IMG/VR virus record: IMGVR_UViG_3300042465_005792
Span: 1-24,237 of that record
DNA length: 24,237 bases
Origin: a virus
Strand: one strand, 5' to 3'
Under the pieces are notes generated by a model. That model worked only from the letters and a program-made list of their open reading frames with translations. It searched no databases and was not told the DNA's origin. Shown piece after piece: positions 15,301-22,135 of the stretch (position 1 is the first letter of the stretch; every line of letters begins with the position of its first letter). Position numbers and translations under genes: made by a program.

Positions 15301-17393
15301 GCAGCGCAGCCTACTACGGCAGCTTTTACACAGAGTCCGAGCGTGCCGCCCGCAGCGCCGAAGACCTGGCCAAGCAGATGGCACTGGTCAACATTGCCAT
15401 GCCCGCGAACAAAGACGCCTTTCGGGCCGTGGTGGATGGCTTGGACCTGACGACTGACGCGGGCCGCAAAGCCTACGCCACCATGTTGACCTTGGCGCCT
15501 GAGTTTGCAACCACCACCGACGCCCTGGACACCTTGGCCACCGCCACAGCCGAGGCGTTGATCAAAGCGTTTTCGGGTAACGGCAAGCTGACGCCCGCAC
15601 TCAATGCCGCCGAGTTGGCCGTGGGTGACTTGACCGGCAGCACGCAAAGCATGCGCGGCGAGCTGAGCTTTATCAACAGCATCATGGGCGACAGCACCAG
15701 CAAGGTCATTGGTTTTAAAAATGGCGCCTATGAGCTTGGCACGGAGATGAGCGCCTCGCAAAAATCAGCCACTCAGCTTCGGGTTGAGATGGATGTGCTG
15801 GGCTATCGGGCCGACCAAGCCGTGGTTGACATTGCTGGCCTGAGCACGGCCTTGGCTGGCGTGAGCACGGCCACTTTTGTGGCCACCGTCACCGCCGTGT
15901 TTGAGACGCTGGCCACCCGCATCAGTAGTGTGCTGGGTGACATCAACAGCGAGCGCATTGCCGTGCGGGATGCTGCCTTGAGCATCATCAACCCCACGGT
16001 TATGAGCAAGGTGCAGATTCAGCGGGGCATTGCGGCCATCGGTGTGAGCATGCCGGGCAATGCCGGGGTGGTGTCTGCCAACAGCAGCCTGAGCGCTGCC
16101 GACCAGCTCAAAGCCCAAAAAGATCAAGCCCTCATTGCCAGCACCGCCGCCCGCGCGGCCAATCAGTCGCAAATACTCAGCGGGCTGACGCTTGACGGCG
16201 CCCCCACCACAACAAAGCCCGGCGAAACCGCCAACGCACTCTGGGAGTCGATCATCGGGCCCGCGTGGAATCAGCACATGGCCATGTTTGGCGTAGGCTG
16301 GGACACGGGCGCCACCTCTGCCGACGCACTAGCCAGCCAAATGCAGCGCATGACCGCCGAGTACTCGCAAGCCGTCTCGTCGAAAAACGCGCCCATTTAC
16401 CAGCAAGCCGCCAACGCCAATACGTATGATCAGGCACAGGTGGCCGCAGCCCAAGCAGCGGCCAACAACGCCACCGCAGCCCAAACCAGCGCAGCCACCG
16501 CAGCCAAAAAAGCCGCGCTGGATTACACCAAGGCCCTCCAGTCATTCGCAATCGAGGCCGGCGCATCGGTCACCAAACTGTCCCGCCTGCGCGAAGAAAC
16601 GGCCAAGTACTACGAAGGCCAAAAAGCCTTGGCCGATTTGATGACCACCAGCGCCACCGGCCTGCGCACCACCGTGGCCAGCTACCGCTTTGCACAACTC
16701 AGCGAAGAGCAGCAATACCAAAGCCTCGCTGGACAGTTCAGCAGCGCCTACGCCAAATCCCAAGGCGCAGGCGGCGAGACGCTGGCCGGCTACGGCGACA
16801 CCCTGAATAGCCTGCTGAACCCGCTCATTGAGTCACTCACCGCCACCGGGCGGGGTGGGCAAGTGGGCAACTACCTGAGCCAAGCCGAGAGCGTGGCCGC
16901 GCTGATTGAAGCCTCCACCCCGGTCAACTACCAGTTAGACAGCCTCAAGCTACTGGGCGACATTGACGCCACGCTGGCATCTTTGCAAGACGCCAGTTTG
17001 AGCGCGGAAAAAATCATCTCCGACGCCATCCGCGCGGGCTCTGACCGCACCGCCGCAGGCTTGGGCGCCGTCATTTCTGCACTCACTGGCCAAGCCATCC
17101 CCGCGTTTGCCATGGGCGGCACGCACTCAGGCGGCATTCGGCTAGTGGGTGAAAACGGCCCTGAGTTGGAGGTGACCGGCCCCAGCCGCATCTACAGCGC
17201 AAGCCAAACGCGCGGCATGCTGGGCGGCAGCAACACCGACCGTCTGGAGGCACTGGTGGAGCGGCAAAGCAAGCAGCTGGAGGCTATGAGCTACGAGCTG
17301 CGCGCCATTGCTGCTGCCACCGGCAAAACCGCCAAAACGCTGGAGCGCGTCACCCCTGACGGCGACAGCCTGCAAATGACGGCGGTCGCATGA
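12312..17393 (+). CDS. Tape measure protein
   Basis: At 1693 residues this is the largest gene; the tape measure sets tail length and is ejected ahead of the DNA. Residues about 75-240 form the N-terminal tape measure domain (KATNTMGLEFASTSQLYAKF, GVGEVQGVMLALTQIMSKGT, QAEEIRGQLGERLPGAF). A Lys/Glu-rich coiled coil lies near 532-566. Gly/Ala/Ser-rich hydrophobic stretches, including AVAPYALAAIAVLAAVGAF near 791-809, are probably the membrane-active part. The C-terminus has the recurrent GGTHSGGIRLVGENGPELEV motif near 1602-1622. From the usual 0.15 nm per residue a tail of about 250 nm is expected. The part coding for residues about 260-433 is richer in A and T than the rest, suggesting a mosaic segment. 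The next gene starts within the stop codon (ATGA). Confidence 0.95.
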   Translation: MTSEIGVILRGNSTHLVTELQKSGAEVDKFGKRAEQSLRGVKDESQSLGSAVSVMGSQLGVAIGAGFAITKILEFRSAMQGAQVDIDKLRNALTYGMGAGAVTQEVDYLRKATNTMGLEFASTSQLYAKFAAAAKGTALEGKGVRDVFEAVGKTTTVMGLGVGEVQGVMLALTQIMSKGTVQAEEIRGQLGERLPGAFAIAARAMGVTTAEFSKMLEMGQVVSTDFLPKFAAQLEKEAAGSFEKAAQSMQSSMNRMGNSWEKLKNVITESGVSKVIANENDGLSSYFNALADSMENAKKSGHGLAATLGVGLSQTVLRVPFDALSLAGNTLNGVINLLSRGVVNLNTNINLLPEALSTNAVQVEALGKKITIADAELRRLQLLDAQPMNGNYYKQAIAETAAYIRELKEARHQKESLQIGFGPGDVSKIAAQYPTRSQSYATESERLAKIKTAMLAVQVTASGVDANFQKHLSALKAGFDEGLMSEERYVSDVAALIQKEGGIRKSAASGVSEASKSQAAAIKADIDGARLMAELKEKFQGEEMKQQEKLREELEKTMEAYAKASEVGVSNAVAAAVAAEAELANYGLLKSAVQELTLVHLEQSRESAAMAGEDVANIEIRIAAQKRLIAATRGLEGRTASDEALKDLTSANQKAAEESGKFWQDSLMRAFESGQGFFESFFSTIKNALKTQVLKVFVQPIAGAISGAMGLSGAANAASGGSSALGALGTGSSIYSAGSMMAGLSAATTEFGVAALATTQSMVGMTGTAAQLSQSMALGTGGSMAGSIGAVAPYALAAIAVLAAVGAFRTTKQTGTGISGTLGDDASLTGFDEMRKSGYLFGGPKYWDEIKAMDPLMAQALKTDFANIKTAATGAAGALGLASDSVAGFNKSFRIEFTGDKAKDEALYTELMAGASEDLARTIIGSYKDAGEYVASEFAKAGETASTTLARLSSSITVTNAWLSMLRNRLFDVSTSGADAASQLADAFGGLDKLAASSAAYYGSFYTESERAARSAEDLAKQMALVNIAMPANKDAFRAVVDGLDLTTDAGRKAYATMLTLAPEFATTTDALDTLATATAEALIKAFSGNGKLTPALNAAELAVGDLTGSTQSMRGELSFINSIMGDSTSKVIGFKNGAYELGTEMSASQKSATQLRVEMDVLGYRADQAVVDIAGLSTALAGVSTATFVATVTAVFETLATRISSVLGDINSERIAVRDAALSIINPTVMSKVQIQRGIAAIGVSMPGNAGVVSANSSLSAADQLKAQKDQALIASTAARAANQSQILSGLTLDGAPTTTKPGETANALWESIIGPAWNQHMAMFGVGWDTGATSADALASQMQRMTAEYSQAVSSKNAPIYQQAANANTYDQAQVAAAQAAANNATAAQTSAATAAKKAALDYTKALQSFAIEAGASVTKLSRLREETAKYYEGQKALADLMTTSATGLRTTVASYRFAQLSEEQQYQSLAGQFSSAYAKSQGAGGETLAGYGDTLNSLLNPLIESLTATGRGGQVGNYLSQAESVAALIEASTPVNYQLDSLKLLGDIDATLASLQDASLSAEKIISDAIRAGSDRTAAGLGAVISALTGQAIPAFAMGGTHSGGIRLVGENGPELEVTGPSRIYSASQTRGMLGGSNTDRLEALVERQSKQLEAMSYELRAIAAATGKTAKTLERVTPDGDSLQMTAVA

Positions 17394-18277
17394 GCAAGGT
17401 CATCAAGCCTTTGGCTCTGACCACCGGCATGGTGGTGTCTACCACCGCGACCGAGGCGCACGCCGCCTGGCTGGTGGGTACAACCTACGCGCTCAATGCC
17501 CGGGTGATTGTGGCCACGCGAATTTTTGAATGCATCCAAGGCCCCAGCACCGGCAATGCCCCCGCCAGCAGCCCCCTGTACTGGATAGACGTAGGACCCA
17601 GCAACGCCTGGGCCATGTTTGACGCAGAAATCAGCACCCAAAGCACCGCCCCCACCGCGCTGACTGTTGTTGTAGCGCCCGGCATTTGCAACAGTTTGGC
17701 GCTGTTTGGGCTGGAAGGTCACACCCTGAGCGTGACCGTGCGCGACGGCTTGGCCGGCACAGTGGTCTACACCCGCACCGCTACGCTCGACGGCACCATC
17801 ATGGCCGACTGGTATCAATACTATTTTGAGCCGAGCGTGCAGCGCGGCGAAGTGGTGTTGTCCGACTTGCCGCCCTACGCCAACGCCCACATTACTGTGA
17901 CTGTGACCAGCGCCGGCACCGCCAAGTGTGGCGCCATCAACATGGGTACGTTTTATGACTTGGGTGGCGCGCAGTACGGGGCCACCGTGGGTATTTTGGA
18001 TTTCTCCAAAAAAATCACCAGCGCCCAAGGTGTGACCAGCTTCCAAAAAGGCAAATACAGCAAGCGCGTGAGCGTGCGCCTGATGCTGGACAACAGCCAG
18101 CTCAACAAAGTGCAGCGCATTTTGTCCGATCTGCGGGCCACCCCGTGCGCCTGGATCATGAGCGACTCCCAGGCGCTGGAGCCCCTGAACTTGCTGGGTT
18201 TTTACCGGGATTTTTCTATCGACGTGGCCTACCCCACGATGTCTTATTGCTCCATTGAAATAGAAGGAATCACCTGA
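17390..18277 (+). CDS. Minor tail protein with carbohydrate-binding-like N-terminus
   Basis: This 295-aa protein directly follows the tape measure with an ATGA overlap, where distal tail proteins are expected. Residues about 23-62 (AAWLVGTTYALNARVI, then FECIQG and NAPASSPLYWIDV) follow the W..GT.Y..G..V...Y/F...P....W pattern of CBM5/12-type modules. Residues about 70-190 are beta-rich, with VRDGLAGTVVYTRTATL. The C-terminal third (ILDFSKKITSAQGVTSFQKGKYSKRVSVRLML, ending TMSYCSIEIEGIT) I recall from uncharacterised phage proteins at this position. No lambda M, L, K, I or J homologue is visible, so this protein and the next two may make up the whole tail tip. Exact role unknown. Confidence 0.6.
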   Translation: MSKVIKPLALTTGMVVSTTATEAHAAWLVGTTYALNARVIVATRIFECIQGPSTGNAPASSPLYWIDVGPSNAWAMFDAEISTQSTAPTALTVVVAPGICNSLALFGLEGHTLSVTVRDGLAGTVVYTRTATLDGTIMADWYQYYFEPSVQRGEVVLSDLPPYANAHITVTVTSAGTAKCGAINMGTFYDLGGAQYGATVGILDFSKKITSAQGVTSFQKGKYSKRVSVRLMLDNSQLNKVQRILSDLRATPCAWIMSDSQALEPLNLLGFYRDFSIDVAYPTMSYCSIEIEGIT

Positions 18278-18759
18278 TGACTATTGCTATCACACCCCTG
18301 CCCACGCCCCCCAGCCGTGCGGACTCCACCAATTTCTCCGCGCGCGGAGATGCTTTCATGGCTGCTTTGCCGCTGCTGCAAAGTGAGGCCAACGCGCAAA
18401 ACGCTGAAAACAACGCGCATAACGCCAACGTCAATGCCCAGGTAGCCGCTGCCCTGGCAGCAGGCTTGGCCAATGCTGCCACCAATGCTGCTGCTGCCGC
18501 CGCAAGCGCCATCACCGCAGGTGCAGCACACACCACGGCCACCAGTGCGGCAGCCAGCGCAGCCGCGCAAGCCGCCGAGGCCACGTCATCCGCAAATGCA
18601 GCCAACACCGCACTGCTTGCACTGGGCAATGTGCTAGCCAATGGCGTGGGCGCCATGGTCGTGGACGCCAGCGGCGACCTGTCCGTGACCTACAACAGCC
18701 CCACTGTCACCAGCATGTCGATAGACGCTGGCGGAAATTTTCTTGTTACCTACCCTTAA
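18277..18759 (+). CDS. Ala-rich tail fibre stalk-like protein
   Basis: The protein has 160 residues and starts one base into the upstream stop (TGATG), with AGAAGGAA upstream. The N-terminus (ITPLPTPPSRADSTNFSARGDAF, residues about 4-27) is a recurrent attachment-like segment in phage tail proteins. Residues about 35-115 are almost all Ala, Asn, Ser and Thr with heptad-like spacing, as in trimeric fibre stalks. The C-terminus has two beta-rich repeats (MVVDASGDLSVTYNSPTV and MSIDAGGNFLVTYP). It probably forms a short trimeric stalk linking tail tip and the lectin-fold fibre encoded next. Confidence 0.65.
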   Translation: MTIAITPLPTPPSRADSTNFSARGDAFMAALPLLQSEANAQNAENNAHNANVNAQVAAALAAGLANAATNAAAAAASAITAGAAHTTATSAAASAAAQAAEATSSANAANTALLALGNVLANGVGAMVVDASGDLSVTYNSPTVTSMSIDAGGNFLVTYP

Positions 18760-18773
18760 TCAAGGACCACACC

Positions 18774-20588
18774 ATGCCAACTACCAACCTCGGGCGCGTC
18801 AAGCCAATTTACAAAGGCGTTTACAGCGCTGCCACGGCCTATGTGCCGCTGGACTTTGTGACCCACGCCGGCCAGGCTTACTTTTGTATTCTTGCGGCCA
18901 CCGCACAAACCCCCGGCTCCACCGCCTACTGGCAGCCCGTGGTCGATGTGGCTGCATGGGCCAGCCTCACCGCCTCGCCAGCCAAAATTCCGCTGGCCAA
19001 GGCAGACGGCACCCTTGATGCCACCTGGCTGGCTGCCATCAGTGGCATCCAGACCAACCACATTGGCACGCCCGGCACAGCAGGCTTTGGCGTGGGCATT
19101 TGCCCTTCTGTGCCTGCTGGCTACACACCCATGGCTGGGTGCACCGACAAGCTCTCAGTCAACTACGGCAACTACCAATTTTCTGACGGCAGCGTCATGG
19201 TGTGGGTGCCCGCCTACTGGCTGCGCATTGGGCACGCCAGCAACCCCACTTTTGCCGCGCACGGCGTCAACAGCCAGCACATCCTGCCTATCAGTGCATT
19301 CCCGGACGACGCCACCGCCAACGCGGATGGCTTTTACCGCCACCGCGCATTTATCAATGGTGGAGCCAACAAACTTGGCTTTTTTCGGGACAAATACGAC
19401 TGCTCGCTCAACGGCGCCATTGCCTCCAGCATTGCCAACGCCATGCCCATGGTCAGTGGGCCCAATCTTGTGGGCACGCCACAAGTCGGCTTTACCGGCG
19501 CCACCGCCAACAGCCAAACCCCGACCAACACCTACGGCGGCTCACTGCAAGCCGCCAAATCGCGCGGCGCAGCGTTTTTCCCGGAAAGCATTTTTATCGC
19601 TGACGCGCTGGCCCGCATCAGCGAGGCGCACGCCCAAGCCAGCGCAAGCACCACCTATTGCGCCTGGTATGACTCCACCGGCGTGCGCAACTACCCCAAA
19701 GGCAATGACAACAACGCCCTCAAGAGCGAGGCCGATGTGTTGCAAAACGGGGCAGGCGCCGTTACCTTTACCAGTGCTGGCACCACCACGTACCCCAACT
19801 TTGCACGCACAGGCTCTGGCTCCAACCTCGCCAAAACCACCCACAACGGCCAAGCGTGCGGCGTGGCCGATGTGGCGGGCAACATTTACAAAATCAACCC
19901 CGGGTTGACGTGCATTGCCACCAGCAAAGCCATTACCGCCGCCACCCAAGCCAACCCTGTGGCGCTTACCGTCACGGCGCACGGGCGCACCACGGGTGAC
20001 CCCATGCAAATCGACGCCGTGGTCGGTATGACGGAGCTGAATGGCGACATCTATATTTGCACCGTGCTGGATGTCAACACGCTAACGCTCAATGGCGTTA
20101 ATGGCACCGCGTTTACTGCCTACACCTCAGGCGGCACGGTCGTCAACGGCACTTTTTACACGCTCAAAGAGTCAGTGGACATTGCCGCTGTCACGTCAGG
20201 CGCAAGCACATCTACCGACCACTGGGGCGCCACGGGTGTGGCTGCGCAATTTGATGCCATCGCCCTTAACTTTGCCACCACTTACCCCGGTAACGGCTAC
20301 GCGCAGCGCTACGGCAATGCCGGCAACGCCGTGTTTGACATGTCTACAGCAGCAGGGCGAAAGCTGTCCATGATGGGCATGCCCGCCGCAGCCGGCATGA
20401 GTGCAGCAGGCAGCACAGCCATGGGTGCGGATTATTTTTATCAGTACATGCGCGATCAGCTCTGTGTGGGGTCTCGTGGCAGTTGGGCCCTCGGCAGCGT
20501 TGCCGGGTCGCGCTTTCGCAATCTCTACAACGCCCGGACGGACGCCAGCTTCATCGTTGGCTTTGCCTGCGCCTCGTATTTGCCTTGA
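18774..20588 (+). CDS. Tail fibre / receptor-binding protein with C-type-lectin-like variable domain
   Basis: The protein has 604 residues with AAGGA upstream of ATG 18774. Residues about 14-62 (YSAATAYVPLDFVTHAGQAYFC to STAYWQPV) form a CBM5/12-like module similar in pattern to that of the minor tail gene. From about residue 125 a sulfatase-modifying/C-type-lectin (FGE-like) fold is suggested by DGSVMVWVPAYWLRI, YPKGNDNNALKSEAD and GVADVAGNIYKINPG. Residues about 386-456 (ITAATQANPVALTVTAHGR to YTSGGTV) are an E1-FCCH-like repeat common in phage fibres, inserted into that fold. The C-terminus (YQYMRDQLCVGSRGSWALGS to RTDASFIVGF) matches the variable end of phage lectin-fold proteins diversified by retroelements. 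It probably contacts the host receptor. Confidence 0.82.
   Translation: MPTTNLGRVKPIYKGVYSAATAYVPLDFVTHAGQAYFCILAATAQTPGSTAYWQPVVDVAAWASLTASPAKIPLAKADGTLDATWLAAISGIQTNHIGTPGTAGFGVGICPSVPAGYTPMAGCTDKLSVNYGNYQFSDGSVMVWVPAYWLRIGHASNPTFAAHGVNSQHILPISAFPDDATANADGFYRHRAFINGGANKLGFFRDKYDCSLNGAIASSIANAMPMVSGPNLVGTPQVGFTGATANSQTPTNTYGGSLQAAKSRGAAFFPESIFIADALARISEAHAQASASTTYCAWYDSTGVRNYPKGNDNNALKSEADVLQNGAGAVTFTSAGTTTYPNFARTGSGSNLAKTTHNGQACGVADVAGNIYKINPGLTCIATSKAITAATQANPVALTVTAHGRTTGDPMQIDAVVGMTELNGDIYICTVLDVNTLTLNGVNGTAFTAYTSGGTVVNGTFYTLKESVDIAAVTSGASTSTDHWGATGVAAQFDAIALNFATTYPGNGYAQRYGNAGNAVFDMSTAAGRKLSMMGMPAAAGMSAAGSTAMGADYFYQYMRDQLCVGSRGSWALGSVAGSRFRNLYNARTDASFIVGFACASYLP
20466..20588 (+). other. 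Candidate hypervariable region (DGR variable-repeat-like)
   Basis: The last ~40 codons encode GSRGSWALGSVAGSRFRNLY followed by NARTDASFIVGFACASYLP. The framework (G.W..GS.AG...RN...RT.....VGF) is that of retroelement-diversified lectins. The variable positions are mostly NNC or NNT codons: GCC CTC after Trp571, CTC TAC AAC before Ala, and GAC GCC AGC TTC ATC after Thr. Every one can arise from AAC by changing only adenines. No template repeat or reverse transcriptase is in this window. Confidence 0.6.
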
Positions 20589-20621
20589 GGCCCTGAGCGA
20601 TAGCGATAAGGGCACCCCACC

Positions 20622-20720
20622 ATGACACACAAAACATCCATACACGCTGAGGCTGGCATGCACCGCAAGCTGGTGCTGTTTGGTGTTGGTGGAGCCCGCG
20701 CCCTACCCTTATTTTTTTGA
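20622..20720 (+). CDS. Possible 32-residue ORF after the fibre gene
   Basis: A short frame (MTHKTSIHAEAGMHRKLVLF and 12 more residues) lies in the 144-base gap after the fibre gene, with AAGGG upstream of ATG 20622. It ends in a T-rich tract at TGA 20718. The gap also holds GCCCT/AGGGC (20590-20594 and 20608-20612) around a 14-nt loop containing GCGATAGCGATA. I recognise no function. It may be non-coding spacer or a remnant of a longer gene. Confidence 0.2.
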   Translation: MTHKTSIHAEAGMHRKLVLFGVGGARALPLFF

Positions 20721-20732
20721 AAGAAAAGCACC

Positions 20733-21185
20733 ATGACCTCTATCTACGCTTACCAAAAGCATTCCACACCGTTTTCCATCATCGCCATGGTCCTGCCCGA
20801 CAACCAAGGTGTTGATGACGCCCTGCGCTGCACCGAGCTTTGCACTATTGGCGAGACTACTTATGTGGCCGTGCCCGAAGAGCTGACGCTGCCCGCTCAG
20901 CCTGCGGAGATTGACCCTCAAATCGCCACACTGGACGCAGCGCTGCTCGCCCAAATAAAAGCAGCCAGTCCGCATGTGCAACTGATCTATGAGCGCACTG
21001 AGCAAAAAATCAGGGCCGTGTACAGCCCCAGTGACGAGGCCAAGTTTGCCCGCATTGGTGTTGGCGCCGCCCTGGGTGCGTACACCTTTGCAGCCGGCGA
21101 GCAAGACGAGCTGCTGGCCTTCGGCGAGCACTGCGAGTTTGCCCGCGCATGGGGCCGCGCAGAACGCGCCAAGCTGGGGCTGTAA
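20733..21185 (+). CDS. Hypothetical protein after the tail fibre
   Basis: The 150-aa product starts MTSIYAYQKHSTPFSIIAMV and is soluble, with no signal peptide. Residues about 9-50 look like alternating strands (PFSIIAMVLPD, then TTYVAVPEELTLP). A Pro/Ala-rich linker follows, then a helical C-terminal part (DAALLAQIKAASPHVQLIY, FGEHCEFARAWGRAERAKL). I do not recognise the family. It lies between the receptor-binding fibre and the lysis genes, where fibre chaperones or small tail proteins are often encoded. The next gene starts in its stop codon (TAATG). A purine-rich AAAGAAAAG precedes the start. Confidence 0.7.
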   Translation: MTSIYAYQKHSTPFSIIAMVLPDNQGVDDALRCTELCTIGETTYVAVPEELTLPAQPAEIDPQIATLDAALLAQIKAASPHVQLIYERTEQKIRAVYSPSDEAKFARIGVGAALGAYTFAAGEQDELLAFGEHCEFARAWGRAERAKLGL

Positions 21186-21457
21186 TGGCCTGGCTTGCTG
21201 CGCTTGAGATTCGCCAGCGCCTGCTGATCCTGCTGATTGCGCTGGATCACCTCGCGCTGGCCATCATCACCCTGGGCAATTGCGCCCGGGGCGAGACCAT
21301 CAGTGCCAGCGCCTGGCGGCAGGAGCAAGCCGGCAAGCTGCAAGGCCGCCTGGCGCGGCCTGTGATTGACTGGTTTTTTCGCGTCGTCGAGAAAGACCAC
21401 TGCCAGGTGAGCTGGCAGGCTGAAAAACACATGTACCGGAGGCCTTCAAATGGCTGA
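21185..21457 (+). CDS. Small lysis-cassette protein with one membrane segment
   Basis: The 90-aa product starts at ATG 21185, which overlaps the upstream TAA; an ATG at 21149 in the same frame lies deep inside the previous gene and is not preferred. Residues about 11-31 (RLLILLIALDHLALAIITLG) form a hydrophobic segment. The remainder is polar with a conserved-looking order: CARGETISASAWR, then RLARPVIDWFFRVVEKDHC and a basic end. I recall this GETISARAWR...ID..FF...HC arrangement from small uncharacterised proteins in lysis regions of beta- and gammaproteobacterial phages. No known activity; it may assist the holin. Confidence 0.7.
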   Translation: MAWLAALEIRQRLLILLIALDHLALAIITLGNCARGETISASAWRQEQAGKLQGRLARPVIDWFFRVVEKDHCQVSWQAEKHMYRRPSNG

Positions 21458-21824
21458 GCCCATCCAATCCACTGTTGCGGGCGTGAGTTTGATCACGCTT
21501 GCCGTGGCCGTCTTTGGCCCCAATGCGGGGCCTTATATCGTCATCGTGCTGGGGTCGCTGGGCGGTGGCTTGTGGGCGCTGTCCAGTGCGGTGATTGAGA
21601 CGCGCGTGCAGGGTGCTTGGCTCATGCTGCGCTGTCTTGTCACTGCCATCGTGCTCACGGCCATGGTTGCGGGTCTGTTGGGTCCGTGGCTTGGCGTGGA
21701 CACGGTTGAGGTGTATGTGGTGGTGGCGTTTGTGATCGGCGCCCTGGGTAACAAGTGGCTTGAGATTATTGATGCCATCAAGACCCGCGTGCAAAACATG
21801 ATTATTGGGGGCGCACGACCATGA
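21450..21824 (+). CDS. Holin-like membrane protein
   Basis: This 124-aa protein overlaps the previous gene by eight bases. It has three hydrophobic segments: residues about 8-42 (GVSLITLAVAVFGPNAGPYI and on), about 57-76 (LMLRCLVTAIVLTAMVAGLL) and about 84-105 (VEVYVVVAFVIGALGN). The C-terminus is positively charged (AIKTRVQN). This size and layout fit a class I-like phage holin, which forms lesions in the inner membrane and times lysis. Its location ahead of a second small membrane protein, the DUF5675 protein and the spanins supports the assignment. The family is not certain; the pair with the next gene could be holin and antiholin in either order. Confidence 0.72.
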   Translation: MAEPIQSTVAGVSLITLAVAVFGPNAGPYIVIVLGSLGGGLWALSSAVIETRVQGAWLMLRCLVTAIVLTAMVAGLLGPWLGVDTVEVYVVVAFVIGALGNKWLEIIDAIKTRVQNMIIGGARP

Positions 21825-22135
21825 CCGCAAAACTCATTTTTTGGGAGTTGCTGTGCGCTGCCCTTTTTTGGTCCGTGTTTTGCCGATCTGTGCGCACCGA
21901 CACAACGACCCGTTTGAATGTGCGCCTGGCGTTGTGGTTGGTGGGGTTGGCCTCGCTGCTGGGCCTGGGTGCCCCGTTGTACGGCTGGCAGCCTGACGCC
22001 GTGACCATAGCCATTGTGCTGGCGGTTGTCTGCATGCAGCTTGTCACGGCCACGTATTGGCGGCGCGGGGTGCCTGAGCGCTTTGTTGCCGGTCAATTTT
22101 TGAAACGCAATCGCAGATCAGGAGACGGCGCATGA
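21821..22135 (+). CDS. Second small membrane protein (holin or antiholin candidate)
   Basis: The 104-aa product starts at an ATGA overlap with the holin-like gene and ends at an ATGA overlap with the DUF5675 gene. Three hydrophobic segments are visible: residues about 5-20 (LIFWELLCAALFWSVF), 34-52 (RLALWLVGLASLLGLGAPL) and 61-78 (VTIAIVLAVVCMQLVTATY). The C-terminus is strongly basic (YWRRGVPERFVAGQFLKRNR). This shape is common in phage lysis cassettes beside a holin. It could be the main holin, an antiholin or an accessory protein; sequence alone does not say. Confidence 0.68.
   Translation: MTAKLIFWELLCAALFWSVFCRSVRTDTTTRLNVRLALWLVGLASLLGLGAPLYGWQPDAVTIAIVLAVVCMQLVTATYWRRGVPERFVAGQFLKRNRRSGDGA

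Noticed and set aside
14544-15761. 405-codon minus-strand frame inside the tape measure gene
   Set aside because: Shadow of GC-rich coding; no ribosome site or recognisable domain.
18892-19908. 338-codon plus-strand frame overlapping the fibre gene
   Set aside because: Pro/Thr/Ala-rich wrong-frame reading with no start signal; the fibre frame has domains and a ribosome site.
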